64,000 bases of DNA from Bacillus sp. N1-1 (GCF_009818105.1 NZ_CP046564.1:992001-1056000), one strand, 5' to 3'. Positions 36,105 through 46,777 are shown, counted from the first letter of the stretch. Notes: generated from the sequence alone by a model not told the origin. A program made the numbers and translations.

Positions 36105-36686
36105 ATGCTTTCTAACTACACTGATCTACGTATGAAAGAAGATTCCCTTTTGAAAAGTCAAAGTAGAGAATACAGCCTTTATGCGGGTGAGCGTTTCATT
36201 GGTAGAATTGAAGAAATGAAGACTTCAATAGAGTTGAAGAATCAATTATTGAAATTAATCAATCTGCATGCCGTATCGAGTAAGCATTTTTATGTGAGTG
36301 ATGGTAATAGAGAAGTGGTTGCTCAACTTAAAAAAGCCAGGGGCTTCGATAGGGAAATAGAGGTTTTCGGAGCTGATGGTAGGTTGCTTTCGGTACTAAA
36401 GCAAAAGTTAGGAATCAAAAATCAAACCATTTCGGCTCAATTACCTGGGGGAAAGCCTTTTTTAAAAGCGGTTGGAGAAAATGATTCCTTCCACTTAATA
36501 GATAAAGGAACAAAGGAAATCTTGGCATCTATTCACAAAAAGTCGGCTCGATCACCAACATTAAAGGAATATATGGTTTCTGGTGGGGATTATCATCTTC
36601 ACCATAGAAAACCACCCAATTCATTAGAGCAAATCATCCTTATCGGAATGGCTGTCGTTGTAAGTGATCAATTACATCATGCTTAA
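36105..36686 (+). CDS. Tubby C-terminal/LURP-one-like domain protein
   Basis: A 193-residue protein predicted to form a beta-barrel like the LURP-one/Tubby C-terminal/scramblase fold (repeated beta hairpins such as KHFYVSDGNREVVAQLKK, EIEVFGADGRLLSVLKQK). A hydrophobic C-terminal helix (LEQIILIGMAVVVSDQL) fits the family. AAAGGAGGTTATCG precedes the ATG. The family assignment is tentative; function unknown. Confidence 0.65.
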   Translation: MLSNYTDLRMKEDSLLKSQSREYSLYAGERFIGRIEEMKTSIELKNQLLKLINLHAVSSKHFYVSDGNREVVAQLKKARGFDREIEVFGADGRLLSVLKQKLGIKNQTISAQLPGGKPFLKAVGENDSFHLIDKGTKEILASIHKKSARSPTLKEYMVSGGDYHLHHRKPPNSLEQIILIGMAVVVSDQLHHA

Positions 36687-36725
36687 ATGCTAAGATAACT
36701 TTAGGATGAAAATGGAGATTTCCTC

Positions 36726-37559
36726 ATGACAAAAACAAAATGGGCATTGGTCCTTCTCGTAGTGATGGACGTGGTGCTGATTACAATGGCTCTTACAAAC
36801 TACGTCTTTTTATTCTTGAAACCAACGGGTATGTTGATCCCACTCATCATTCATATTCTCGTATTCGCTTTGATTGGCTTTCGCTCGCCTCGAATTCCAA
36901 GGTGGCTTACGATTATTTTCATCGCAATCGGAGTGTTCTTCCTACTTATTTCTAGTGTTATGGTCTGGTTAACGGATTACAGCTATACGACAATTAAGTC
37001 ACAAAAGAATCAGGCGCTTACAATTGAATATCGAGATTTTACGCTAGGGGAAACGACTTATCTTTACCACTTTTACAAAACGAATTACGGAATGATCGGC
37101 AAGCGTCTTGATGATGAATCCATTCGCATGGTTGTTCAAAGCGTAAACAACCCGGGGCTAGATGCGGAAACGGCGCTCGGTTTAACCAATGCAGTATGGA
37201 TTGGAGATCATACGGTTCGTTTTCCGACAGCGCAAGGAACGAAAGAAGTCCACCTCAAATCTTCTTCTTCCTCAAACACGGCAGAAACTAATGGTGCTAA
37301 TATAGAAGCATTTATCAAAAAGGTGGAAAACAAAGAGGATGGCGAAACGATAACAGTAAATGGGTATCAATTAGTTGTTCGCTATGATGAGCCGTCAGGT
37401 CAAAGCTGGATTGACGTATCAAGTGATGATAGCGAGGGCGCAATACCAAATCAGCAGTGCACTCGCATTGTTCAAAATGAAGAACGAGGATATTTTATGC
37501 TAGAAGAGTGTACGCATCGATGGGAATATGAATTATATCCTATAGAAGAAGCACCGTGA
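36726..37559 (+). CDS. Membrane protein of unknown function
   Basis: A 277-residue protein. Three N-terminal helices (about residues 7-27, 32-50 and 60-85), then a soluble domain of about 190 residues with a Ser/Asn-rich linker (HLKSSSSSNTAETNG). Two Cys (QQCTRI, EECTHRW) near the end could form a disulfide outside the cell. No family recognised. It sits 39 nt after the Tubby-like gene, probably in one operon. Confidence 0.68.
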   Translation: MTKTKWALVLLVVMDVVLITMALTNYVFLFLKPTGMLIPLIIHILVFALIGFRSPRIPRWLTIIFIAIGVFFLLISSVMVWLTDYSYTTIKSQKNQALTIEYRDFTLGETTYLYHFYKTNYGMIGKRLDDESIRMVVQSVNNPGLDAETALGLTNAVWIGDHTVRFPTAQGTKEVHLKSSSSSNTAETNGANIEAFIKKVENKEDGETITVNGYQLVVRYDEPSGQSWIDVSSDDSEGAIPNQQCTRIVQNEERGYFMLEECTHRWEYELYPIEEAP

Positions 37560-37572
37560 CAAGCGTTTAAAT

Positions 37573-37794
37573 ATGATAAAAGGAGTGATCATTATACTTC
37601 GTTTATTAGAAAATGTACAAGAAGCTTCAGTATTACTTCTACTAATTTGCGCCTTTTTTTACTATCGTCACTTACAAAAAACAAAGCGTGTAAGAAAGCT
37701 TTCTGTGCTTGAACTTTCCATGCTTTTCTTAACGCCGCTTGCCTATCTGCTTTGGGCGGGAAGTTATTTGCTGATTATTCTCGATAATGCATAG
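37573..37794 (+). CDS. Small two-helix membrane protein, unknown function
   Basis: Up to 73 residues with two hydrophobic helices joined by a basic loop (YYRHLQKTKRVRKLS). ATG 37573 has no Shine-Dalgarno sequence. Instead AAAAGGAG (37578-37585) lies inside the frame and points to ATT 37591 or ATA 37594 as the initiation codon. It is followed directly by the hairpin of the convergent gene. Confidence 0.55.
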   Translation: MIKGVIIILRLLENVQEASVLLLLICAFFYYRHLQKTKRVRKLSVLELSMLFLTPLAYLLWAGSYLLIILDNA

Positions 37795-37832
37795 AAAAAA
37801 GCCACGCCCTAATTCAAATTAGGATGTGGCTA
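37795..37832 (-). terminator. Terminator of the Bax inhibitor-1 gene
   Basis: AGCCAC-CCTAATT and AATTAGG-GTGGCT arms; six Ts follow on the minus strand. Confidence 0.85.
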
Positions 37833-37839
37833 TCGTTCG

Positions 37840-38568
37840 TTATCGTCTTAACTTCTGTAGCAGATGAAGAATCTCGATATACAACCATACGAGCGTTACC
37901 ATGAGTCCGAATGCTCCGTACCATTCGAGGTGCTTTGGAGCTCCGCGGTTTGCGCCGTTTTCGATGAAATCAAAATCGAGCACAAGGTTAAGCGCTGCGA
38001 TCGCTACAATGAACAAGCTAATACCAATTCCAACGAGTCCGTTCGAATGCAGGTAAGGAACGTTGGCATTTAAGAAAAGGTTGAGGCCAAGATCAATGAT
38101 GTATACGACGAAAATCGCAAGCGTAGCGGAGACGATCATTAATCGGAAGTTCTTTGTTACCTTAATAATTCGAGCGGCATATAAGAAGAGCAGTACGCCC
38201 ATGACGGAAAAGGTAAGAGCGGCAGCCTGAATAACGATACCAGGGTAGCGTGCTTCTAAAATGGCTGATATCCCACCAATTGCAAAGCCTTCAAGCGTTG
38301 CATAGATCGGGCCTGTAATTGGGGCAGCACGATGAAAGAAGGTGGTGATGAGGGCGAAAATCAATCCACCGATCGCGCCAATCACCATCATCGTATACAC
38401 ATCTTCCCCTTGTGCATAGCGATACCATGTATAAATGGATGACCCAAGCAAGAAGAGAAATAAGAAGAACGTTTTTGCGACAGTTCCTCCAATCGTCATC
38501 GCTTCACCTTGATCACGTGTTCTATTAAATGTGTTGTTCTTTAAAACGGGATTTCCGCTTCGCATCAT
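37840..38568 (-). CDS. Bax inhibitor-1/YccA family membrane protein
   Basis: A 242-residue protein with seven predicted helices (GGTVAKTFFLFLFLLGSSIYTW; GPIYATLEGFAIGGISAI; the last two include the family GAFGLMVTLVWLYIEILHLL). Bacterial homologues such as BsYetJ are pH-sensitive calcium leak channels and YccA interacts with FtsH; the role here is not known. AAGGATGAAG precedes the ATG. Confidence 0.88.
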   Translation of the reverse strand: MMRSGNPVLKNNTFNRTRDQGEAMTIGGTVAKTFFLFLFLLGSSIYTWYRYAQGEDVYTMMVIGAIGGLIFALITTFFHRAAPITGPIYATLEGFAIGGISAILEARYPGIVIQAAALTFSVMGVLLFLYAARIIKVTKNFRLMIVSATLAIFVVYIIDLGLNLFLNANVPYLHSNGLVGIGISLFIVAIAALNLVLDFDFIENGANRGAPKHLEWYGAFGLMVTLVWLYIEILHLLQKLRR

Positions 38569-38640
38569 ATAAACTTCATCCTTTTTTTTGTAATAGGTTT
38601 ATCTTAATAGGTATGTTCCCTATTTCGATTCTAACCTAAC

Positions 38641-39096
38641 TTACGATGAAGCATTTTGAAAAGTTTCAGGAAGTTTCTTCCTCATTAAAACATGGGGGAT
38701 GCCGTCCTCCATAAAAACGTCTGAACGAGTTTCGTAGCCAAGCTTATGATAAAAACCTTCTGCTTGAACCTGACCATGCAGTTTCACGTTCGTAATTCCT
38801 TTCTTAATTGCGAGCTCTTCAAGTTTATGTACGATTAAATTGCCAATTCCAAGTTTACGATGTGAAGCTAGAATGCAAATTCGTTCAAATTTCCCTTCGC
38901 CTTCTACAATCCGCCATCTAGCTGTACCAACGGCTTTCTTTTCATCTAAAACGAGAATATGTTCGGCTGTATCCAGCGTATCAAATTGATCGTATTCTTC
39001 ATCCTCAGGTGTTCCTTGTTCATCTATAAAAACGTCTTTTCGAATGCGGAACGCTTCCTCTAAAGCTTCTTCTGTTTCAATTCTAACTGCGACCAT
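38641..39096 (-). CDS. GNAT family N-acetyltransferase (YjcF-like)
   Basis: A 151-residue acetyltransferase. VAVRIETEEALEEAFRIRKDVFIDEQGTPEDEEYDQFD is the opening of the YjcF/ElaA-like group, and the acetyl-CoA loop is CILASHRKLGIGNLIVHKLE. AAGGAGG lies 10 nt before ATG 39096; an upstream ATG at 39150 is less likely. Substrate unknown. Confidence 0.88.
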   Translation of the reverse strand: MVAVRIETEEALEEAFRIRKDVFIDEQGTPEDEEYDQFDTLDTAEHILVLDEKKAVGTARWRIVEGEGKFERICILASHRKLGIGNLIVHKLEELAIKKGITNVKLHGQVQAEGFYHKLGYETRSDVFMEDGIPHVLMRKKLPETFQNASS

Positions 39097-39284
39097 GATT
39101 CTTATGCCTCCTTGATGGATCAGTTCTATAGATTGAGTATAATCATTCAAGACGCTTTCTGTAAATGTAGGAGTATTTGAATAAATCTAGATAGGTGGTG
39201 GAAGAGAGGTTTCTTGATGAATAAAGCGCATCGTGTATAATTACCGTGAGATCCGTGCATTCCTTATATAAGGAGTGAGCGAAA

Positions 39285-39734
39285 ATGGTTTTTAACTTTG
39301 TTGCGGCGTTTCTAATTCCGTGGATTGCTGGCATTTATGTCGTGAAAAAGGATGTTAGGCTTTTTCTATTGATTGCCCCTTTTGCCGCATTTGTAGCGAT
39401 TGTTTTTGATGTGCTCGGTTTTCACTTCGGTTTCTGGAGGATTGATCCTGAATATGAAACGGAAGCCATTGCAGCAATGCCAATGTATTTTGGCATTTAT
39501 CCAATTTTAGCGGGCTTTTTGTTTCTAACCGTCCAACGCCTTCGCTTTCATCCGTTGGTCGTTATCCTTTTCTTCTCACTGATCACGACAATCATTGAAG
39601 GTACCGGTGTTTGGATTGATCTTGTACACTACGCTAACGGGTGGACCATTTATTGGACCTATGTTTCCTACTTAGTTGCCTATGTGGTGTGCTATGGTTA
39701 CTATCTATTATTGAAAAAACATGTTCCTCTATAG
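39285..39734 (+). CDS. CBO0543 family membrane protein
   Basis: A 149-residue protein with five hydrophobic helices. GFHFGFWRIDPEYETEAIAAMPMYFGIYPI is the family signature, found across spore-forming Firmicutes. Function unknown. AAGGAGTGAG before the ATG. Confidence 0.82.
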   Translation: MVFNFVAAFLIPWIAGIYVVKKDVRLFLLIAPFAAFVAIVFDVLGFHFGFWRIDPEYETEAIAAMPMYFGIYPILAGFLFLTVQRLRFHPLVVILFFSLITTIIEGTGVWIDLVHYANGWTIYWTYVSYLVAYVVCYGYYLLLKKHVPL

Positions 39735-39740
39735 AAAGAA

Positions 39741-39777
39741 GCAAAGCCCTTCCTCATTTGTTGGAAGGGCTTTTGCT
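39741..39777. terminator. Bidirectional terminator
   Basis: AAAGCCCTTCC and GGAAGGGCTTTTG arms between the CBO0543 gene and the convergent P450 gene. Confidence 0.85.
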
Positions 39778-39792
39778 TATTGGTAAAATGAA

Positions 39793-40974
39793 TTAAAGCT
39801 TCACTTTAAGTTCCTGAAGTCCACGTAGTAAAAACATATTTCGCCATTTTGCATCTTCAGCTAGCTGAATTGAAGGAAAGGCTTGAAGTAACTTTTGGTA
39901 TGCGATTTTACCTTCTAATCTAGCAAGAGGAGCGCCGAGACAGAAGTGAATGCCGTAGCCAAAGGCAACGTGCGGATTTGGCTTACGTGTAATATCAAAC
40001 TGGTTAGGATTCGTGAATTTCTTCTCGTCCCGATTGGCAGAAGAGATCGAGGCAAGGACCATATCACCTCTTTTAAGCTGGACTCCTTTAAATTCAAAAT
40101 CTTCCTCAGCCCAGCGAGCGGTTGAGAAATCAACGGGACTATAATAGCGAAGTGCCTCTTCAATTGCTCCTTCTATAAAAGAAAAGTCATTTTGCAGTAG
40201 CGCTAGCTGATCGGGATGTTCGAAGAGCGCAAGCATGCCGTTTCCGATTAAGTTCACTGTCGTTTCATGACCGGCAATAATCAATAAAAAGACCATTGAA
40301 TAAAGCTCGTCTGAACTTAATTTCTCCCCATCTTCTTCGTGTTTAATAAGATTGGAAATTAAATCCTCTCGTGGGTCAGCTTTTCTCTTTTCAAAAAGAG
40401 AGGTGAGGTATTCGGTAAATTCCCGAACATCGTTCATAAATTCACCTTCCATGTTATCGGAAGCAGAAACGATAGAGTTTGACCACTTTCTAAATTTATC
40501 TCGGTCTTCCGTTGGAACACCAAGCAATTCAGAGATAACGATTATTGGTAATGGGAAAGCGAAGTCGTCAATTAAATCAGCCACATCTTTTTGTTTCATC
40601 TCATCAATTAATTGATCAGCGATCGCTTCAATACGAGGAGCGAGTTCCTTGATCGCTTTTGGGTTAAAACCAGGTTGTACCAGTTTACGTAAACGCGTGT
40701 GATCGGGTGGATCGACATCGAGCATCATATGATGAAAAATCTTCGTTTCAAGCGGCTCTTCTTCGCTACGAGCACTTTTTGAAAATAGTTTTGATTGATC
40801 TTTAATAAAGGAAGGACGTTTTAGTAGTGTAAGGACATCGTCATAAGTCGTAACGAGCCAGGTGTTGTTTCCATTTGAGCTTCCAATGGATGTAATAGGC
40901 TCATCTTTACGCAATTTTTCATAGTATTCATATGCGCCTTCTTTAAAGTTTGATTGATAAACGGCTGATTGCAT
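39793..40974 (-). CDS. Cytochrome P450
   Basis: A 393-residue class I soluble P450, similar in size to Bacillus CYP107/CYP109. I-helix AGHETTVNLIGN, K-helix ExxR in EEALRYYSPV, and the heme loop FGYGIHFCLGAPLAR with ligand Cys345. It would hydroxylate a small hydrophobic substrate with electrons from a ferredoxin encoded elsewhere. ATG 40974 follows AAGGAGG; a TTG 18 nt upstream is unlikely. The promoter region carries a TetR-type operator. Confidence 0.92.
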   Translation of the reverse strand: MQSAVYQSNFKEGAYEYYEKLRKDEPITSIGSSNGNNTWLVTTYDDVLTLLKRPSFIKDQSKLFSKSARSEEEPLETKIFHHMMLDVDPPDHTRLRKLVQPGFNPKAIKELAPRIEAIADQLIDEMKQKDVADLIDDFAFPLPIIVISELLGVPTEDRDKFRKWSNSIVSASDNMEGEFMNDVREFTEYLTSLFEKRKADPREDLISNLIKHEEDGEKLSSDELYSMVFLLIIAGHETTVNLIGNGMLALFEHPDQLALLQNDFSFIEGAIEEALRYYSPVDFSTARWAEEDFEFKGVQLKRGDMVLASISSANRDEKKFTNPNQFDITRKPNPHVAFGYGIHFCLGAPLARLEGKIAYQKLLQAFPSIQLAEDAKWRNMFLLRGLQELKVKL

Positions 40975-41010
40975 ACGATGTTCCTCCTTCAATATTCATA
41001 ATCTGGTGTA

Positions 41011-41028
41011 ACTGACTGGTCAGTCAAT
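41011..41028. promoter_or_regulatory. TetR-type operator in the P450 promoter
   Basis: TGACTG-GT-CAGTCA, a perfect 6-bp-arm inverted repeat. On the minus strand it overlaps a possible -35 TTGACT with GATTAT 18 nt further on. The form is that of TetR family operators; no tetR gene is present nearby. Confidence 0.65.
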
Positions 41029-41228
41029 ACACTTAGTATAGAGGAAAAGGAAATGTTTCTCAACAAACAGTATGAATTGTCACACTTTCTTTTGATTTCA
41101 ACGTGATGTCGTTTTCATTATGACAAAACGGAAACAAGTTATCGGTGTGACTTGTTGAGGTGAGCGTTCAGTTTTACACTAATGATAGATAATGTGAAAT
41201 GTTGAACGTGTGAATGGAGATGAGGGAG

Positions 41229-42065
41229 ATGGAGAAAGAAACAATCGAGAAGATTTGTACGAGTGCCGTTTCGAAGCGAGATTTGCTTAAGGCGAGTATG
41301 CCTCATTATTTGCTTCGCGCGATGTTAGCAGGAGCATACATAGGATTTGCTCTAGTGTTAAGCTTTACAGTCGGGCAGTTTTTCTATGAGGTTCATTCAC
41401 CTGCTACCTATGTCATGACGGCTCTCTTTTTTGGAATTGCTTTTATTCTCATTGTGTATGGGGGAGGGGAATTGTTTACATCGAATACAATGTATCTGAC
41501 AATTAGCTCTCTGAAAAAAGTAACGTCCTGGAAGGAAACGCTTCTCGTTTGGATGACGTGCTATGGTGGGAATTTTCTTGGAATCCTGTTATTTACGCTA
41601 TTGCTTTACTTTAGCGGGGTTTTTCAAACAATTGGAGAAGATCATTTACTATTAACGGTTGCAGAAAAGAAAGTGACACTTCCAACTTCTTACTTGTTTT
41701 TTAGAGCTATATTTGCCAATTGGCTCGTGTGCTTAGCGGTATGGTTACCCCTTCGTGTGAAAGGAGATATCGCAAAGATTATCATCATGATGCTTCTTGT
41801 TTTCACCTTTTTTACATCAGGATACGAACACAGTATAGCGAATCTCGCGGTCTTCCTTATTTCATTCACATCTCCTCATTCTGAACTGATCAACGTAGCG
41901 GGGTTTATTCATAATCTTATTCCCGTTACCCTTGGCAATATTGTAGGAGGAGGGTTCTTTGTAGGCATAATATTTTTCTTCTTGAACGAACCCATAAAAA
42001 GGAAGGGGATCCAAATAAAACCAGTTTTAATCGCTTCCACAAAAATATTTAATAATAAATTGTAA
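41229..42065 (+). CDS. Formate/nitrite transporter family protein
   Basis: A protein of about 278 residues with six helices in the FNT fold (LLRAMLAGAYIGFALVLSF, GGGELFTSNTMYLT, CYGGNFLGILLFTLL, and FRAIFANWLVCLAVWL with the conserved NWLVCLAVW). Conducts formate, nitrite or hydrosulfide. Close to B. subtilis YrhG/YwcJ-type channels. ATG 41229 (TGGAG upstream) is preferred to ATGs at 41214 and 41220. Confidence 0.9.
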   Translation: MEKETIEKICTSAVSKRDLLKASMPHYLLRAMLAGAYIGFALVLSFTVGQFFYEVHSPATYVMTALFFGIAFILIVYGGGELFTSNTMYLTISSLKKVTSWKETLLVWMTCYGGNFLGILLFTLLLYFSGVFQTIGEDHLLLTVAEKKVTLPTSYLFFRAIFANWLVCLAVWLPLRVKGDIAKIIIMMLLVFTFFTSGYEHSIANLAVFLISFTSPHSELINVAGFIHNLIPVTLGNIVGGGFFVGIIFFFLNEPIKRKGIQIKPVLIASTKIFNNKL

Positions 42066-42173
42066 AAATTCAGTTTTTCTTGTTGGAAGGTAGCGATAAG
42101 AGTGGTAGGTTTAAGTATAAGGGAGAGATGCTCCTCTCTTCTCTCATCCAGGAGAGGAAGTGGCCGACGCTCG

Positions 42174-42374
42174 ATGAGTCAACAGCTATTAAGCAAATAT
42201 ACAAAAGTCTTGTATCAGGCACTGGTAGCCATTCAATTCATTAAGCAGCATAAGGAAAAGGCATGTGACATACGACAAATCTCCATACTGACAGGCTTTT
42301 CAGAAGAAGCCATATTGGAGGCGATGGAATTTGGGGAATATGAACAGCATAATCGGCACGGAAAAGCTCTTTAA
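42174..42374 (+). CDS. Small protein resembling sigma-70 region 3
   Basis: 66 residues if begun at ATG 42174 (90 if at GTG 42102). The segment IRQISILTGFSEEAILEAMEFGEYEQH closely follows the helix-turn-helix of sigma factor region 3 in the SigB/SigF/SigG group (EIAxxLGxSEEEVLEAMExG), but no region 2 or 4 is present in either frame. AGGAGAGG lies rather far (16 nt) upstream. It could be a sigma remnant, an anti-sigma decoy, or a chance likeness. Confidence 0.45.
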   Translation: MSQQLLSKYTKVLYQALVAIQFIKQHKEKACDIRQISILTGFSEEAILEAMEFGEYEQHNRHGKAL

Positions 42375-42458
42375 CAAACGATCAGGATGAGGAAGAGAGT
42401 GAGCGTCCTCCTAATGGAAGGAATGTTTTCTGTCGAAGCGTATAAGCTAATGGAAGGG

Positions 42459-42497
42459 GGAGTTACTATCAGAAATTGATTGTAACTCTTTTTTTTG
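42459..42497 (+). terminator. Rho-independent terminator
   Basis: GAGTTAC and GTAACTC arms with a run of eight to nine Ts, upstream of the next GNAT gene. Confidence 0.75.
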
Positions 42498-42519
42498 ATG
42501 AATAAGAGGTGGTGGGTAA

Positions 42520-43020
42520 ATGACAGCGCTTTTGTCCACAGATCGAATTGTGTTACGAAAAATGGAACATGAAGACGTGGATTCTCTTCTGGAAATTTTC
42601 TCAGATAAAGAAGTAATGAAGTATTACCCATCCTGTAAAAATCGACACGATACGGTGAAGTGGATCGAGTGGACGTTACATCACTATAATGTGTATAGCT
42701 TTGGGATGTGGATCGTTGAAGACAAAGAAAGTGGTCAATTTCTTGGGCAGTGCGGCCTCGTTCTTCAAAAATTGGGTCACGGTGTTGAGGTGGAACTTGG
42801 CTATCTTTTTGCAAAACGACATTGGGGAAAAGGGTATGCTACGGAAGCAGCTTTCGCATGTAAGAAATATGCCTTCAACGAGTTAGGTCTTTCAAGGCTT
42901 ATCTCATTCATTGATTCACAAAATAAAGCTTCGCTAAAAGTAGCGAAGCGAATCGGTATGACCTATGAAAGTACGGTTACGAAATGGAATAAACAGCTCG
43001 ATCGATATGTCTGTGAATAG
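42520..43020 (+). CDS. GNAT family N-acetyltransferase (RimJ/RimL-like)
   Basis: A 166-residue acetyltransferase. ALLSTDRIVLRKMEHEDVDSLLEIFSD opening, GYLFAKRHWGKGYATEAAFACKKYAF acetyl-CoA loop, and the NKASLKVAKRIGM motif that marks the RimJ/L group. AAGAGGTGGTGGG precedes the ATG. Substrate unknown. Confidence 0.9.
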   Translation: MTALLSTDRIVLRKMEHEDVDSLLEIFSDKEVMKYYPSCKNRHDTVKWIEWTLHHYNVYSFGMWIVEDKESGQFLGQCGLVLQKLGHGVEVELGYLFAKRHWGKGYATEAAFACKKYAFNELGLSRLISFIDSQNKASLKVAKRIGMTYESTVTKWNKQLDRYVCE

Positions 43021-43044
43021 GATAGGGAAGTGGTGTGGCGATTT

Positions 43045-44708
<1,664 letters not shown>

Positions 44709-44914
44709 TTAACCACCTGCTTATTTTAAAAAGGATGGGATAGCACTCTTAACGTGTCACTTTATTAACGTTTTTATCCGTTCGTGGTAAGACAGATATC
44801 GATATGAAAGAATGGCAATAAAATACATGTGGGAAATAAAGAGGACTTTAGGCATGAAAAAAGAATTTTTACTATGACTAACTTACTAATTTCAAAAGTG
44901 TGGTGATGCTTTCA

Positions 44915-46162
44915 ATGCTACTTACAGCCAAAAATTTACTTCTAAATCTCTTGCTCGTTTTCGCCCCGCTAAGTATTATTCAAATTCTATACTTGTTGAA
45001 GCACACAAACTTTTTGAAAAAATCATCTGGTTGGCTACTTACATTATTTCCTGGTGTAGCGATTATCTTGTGTATGGTTTATCCCGTTGTCGTGGATGAT
45101 AATTTTATCTTGGATTTTAGAAGAATTCCGTTTATTCTCGGTGCACTATACGGAGGTAAGTGGGTCGCAATCATCTACCTTATCGTGACACTTGCCTATC
45201 GTTTTACTTTAGGGGGAACGGGTTTTTATTCAACCCTGCTATCGTTTACTCTCCTCACCGTAGTCGCGTCAATTGCCTCATCGCATTTTCTTAAATACAG
45301 TTTGAAGAAAAAACTTCTCGTTGCAGCAAGTATCGATTTAATGGTAGGTGTATCATCGACTGTTATTTCCTTAACATTCTTTGATACGCAAATTTATACG
45401 TCTTCTTGGATTCTTTTCAATATGACAAGTCTTTTGGGAGTGCTACTAGCCACACTTGTCTATGAAGTTTTTCTAAATCAGTTTAAATTATTGCAGTCGG
45501 TGATGGAAGGTCAGAAGTTAGAAGTCGTCAGTCATTTAGCTGCTAGTATTTCCCACGAAGTTCGGAATCCATTAACCGTGAGTCGAGGGTTTCTTCAGTT
45601 AATAGAAAGTGACCTTAAAAGCAATCAAACGAAAGATTATATGGAACTTGCGATAAATGAACTCGATCGAGCGACTGAAATCATTAATGATTATTTAACC
45701 TTCGCAAAACCGTTTCCTGAAGATATAGAGGAAATTGATGTCGCAAGCGAAATCGCCTACAGTGTAAGTGTCATTACCCCTCTTGCTACGTTAAAAGATG
45801 TTACCATCACGACGAAAATTGAAATGCCACCGACAATGATTCAATCAGAAAAGCGTAAATTCCAGCAGTGTTTGATGAACATATTTAAAAATGGGATTGA
45901 AGCGATGCCTGACGGTGGCACACTTACAGTCATTACTGCAATAGAAAATCAAAAGCTAAAAATAAGTATAGCGGACACGGGGATTGGTATGACGGAAGAG
46001 CAATTAAGTCGCATGGGGCAGCCTTTTTTTACAACAAAAGAAAAGGGGACAGGTCTTGGAATGATGGTTTCTCACAGCATCGTGCAAGCGATGAATGGGG
46101 AGATCATTTATGTTAGTACCCCAGGTGTGGGAACGACCGTACATCTTATATTTGAGATATAG
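44915..46162 (+). CDS. Sensor histidine kinase, KinB-like (5TM LYT domain)
   Basis: About 415 residues. Six N-terminal helices form a 5TM/5TMR-LYT sensor region (FILGALYGGKWVAIIYLIVTLAYRF). Next come the phospho-acceptor box HLAASISHEVRNPLTVSRGFLQLI, then HATPase motifs (FKNGIEAMPDGG, IADTGIGMTEEQL, EKGTGLGMMVS). The layout is that of B. subtilis KinB, which feeds the Spo0A phosphorelay. No response regulator lies beside it, as usual for sporulation kinases. ATG 44915 or 44906. Confidence 0.88.
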   Translation: MLLTAKNLLLNLLLVFAPLSIIQILYLLKHTNFLKKSSGWLLTLFPGVAIILCMVYPVVVDDNFILDFRRIPFILGALYGGKWVAIIYLIVTLAYRFTLGGTGFYSTLLSFTLLTVVASIASSHFLKYSLKKKLLVAASIDLMVGVSSTVISLTFFDTQIYTSSWILFNMTSLLGVLLATLVYEVFLNQFKLLQSVMEGQKLEVVSHLAASISHEVRNPLTVSRGFLQLIESDLKSNQTKDYMELAINELDRATEIINDYLTFAKPFPEDIEEIDVASEIAYSVSVITPLATLKDVTITTKIEMPPTMIQSEKRKFQQCLMNIFKNGIEAMPDGGTLTVITAIENQKLKISIADTGIGMTEEQLSRMGQPFFTTKEKGTGLGMMVSHSIVQAMNGEIIYVSTPGVGTTVHLIFEI

Positions 46163-46259
46163 ACAGAAATAGAATGAGAGGTTGACCGAATTATGAAACT
46201 TTTAGTAGAGTAATTCGTAAAGAATACAAGAAACAATTAAAACAAATGGAGGCATTCAT

Positions 46260-46463
46260 ATGAAAAAATTCTATAAATCCACTACAAACAAACAGTTATC
46301 TGGTGTTCTGGGAGGAGCAAGCGAAATCTTTAACATTGATGCAAGCATTCTAAGAATTGCATATTTTGCTTTGTCGCTCTTGACCTCTGGCCTGTTTGTA
46401 CTCATCTATATTGCGGCAGCTATCATTTTACCAACGGATAAAGAGGTTCAAAATAACCAGTAA
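46260..46463 (+). CDS. PspC domain protein
   Basis: A 67-residue protein: basic N-terminus with QLSGVLGGASEIFNIDASILRIAYF (the PspC signature) and a membrane hairpin. Homologues take part in envelope stress responses. AATGGAGGCATTCAT before ATG. Forms an operon with the next small membrane protein. Confidence 0.9.
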   Translation: MKKFYKSTTNKQLSGVLGGASEIFNIDASILRIAYFALSLLTSGLFVLIYIAAAIILPTDKEVQNNQ

Positions 46464-46495
46464 CCGGGCAAACGTTCATTTGTATGGAGGTTAAG

Positions 46496-46702
46496 ATGAC
46501 GAAGAATGGATTTTACAACGTCGTTGCCATGATTAGCTCCTTTTTTCTATTTTGTGTGGGGCTACTCTCACTATTTGGGTGGATTGCGTTGTTCTCAACG
46601 ACACTTTCTGCGATTTTCGCGATCACCGGTTTCTTCGGTGTTCTGACAAATAGTTGGCAGTTAAAGAAGTATATAAAACATAGCAGATCGTATAACTCGT
46701 AA
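46496..46702 (+). CDS. Small two-helix membrane protein, unknown function
   Basis: 68 residues, two hydrophobic helices (YNVVAMISSFFLFCVGLLSLFGW and LFSTTLSAIFAITGFFGVLTN) and a basic tail. TATGGAGG sits 5-6 nt before ATG 46496, which is preferred to an upstream start at 46484. Thirty-two bases after pspC. Confidence 0.7.
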   Translation: MTKNGFYNVVAMISSFFLFCVGLLSLFGWIALFSTTLSAIFAITGFFGVLTNSWQLKKYIKHSRSYNS

Positions 46703-46777
46703 ATAAACTGAATTACTTTATGAAAAGTATGTATAAAAGTCCTAAGGATAGATAAAAAAACAGTAGAACATATCGTA

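Noticed and set aside
42387..42479. 30-codon frame after the sigma region 3-like gene
   Set aside because: No ribosome binding site, and the end runs into a terminator stem.
43021..43044. Possible gene between the RimJ-like gene and gdh
   Set aside because: Only 24 bp between convergent stops; nothing can be encoded there.
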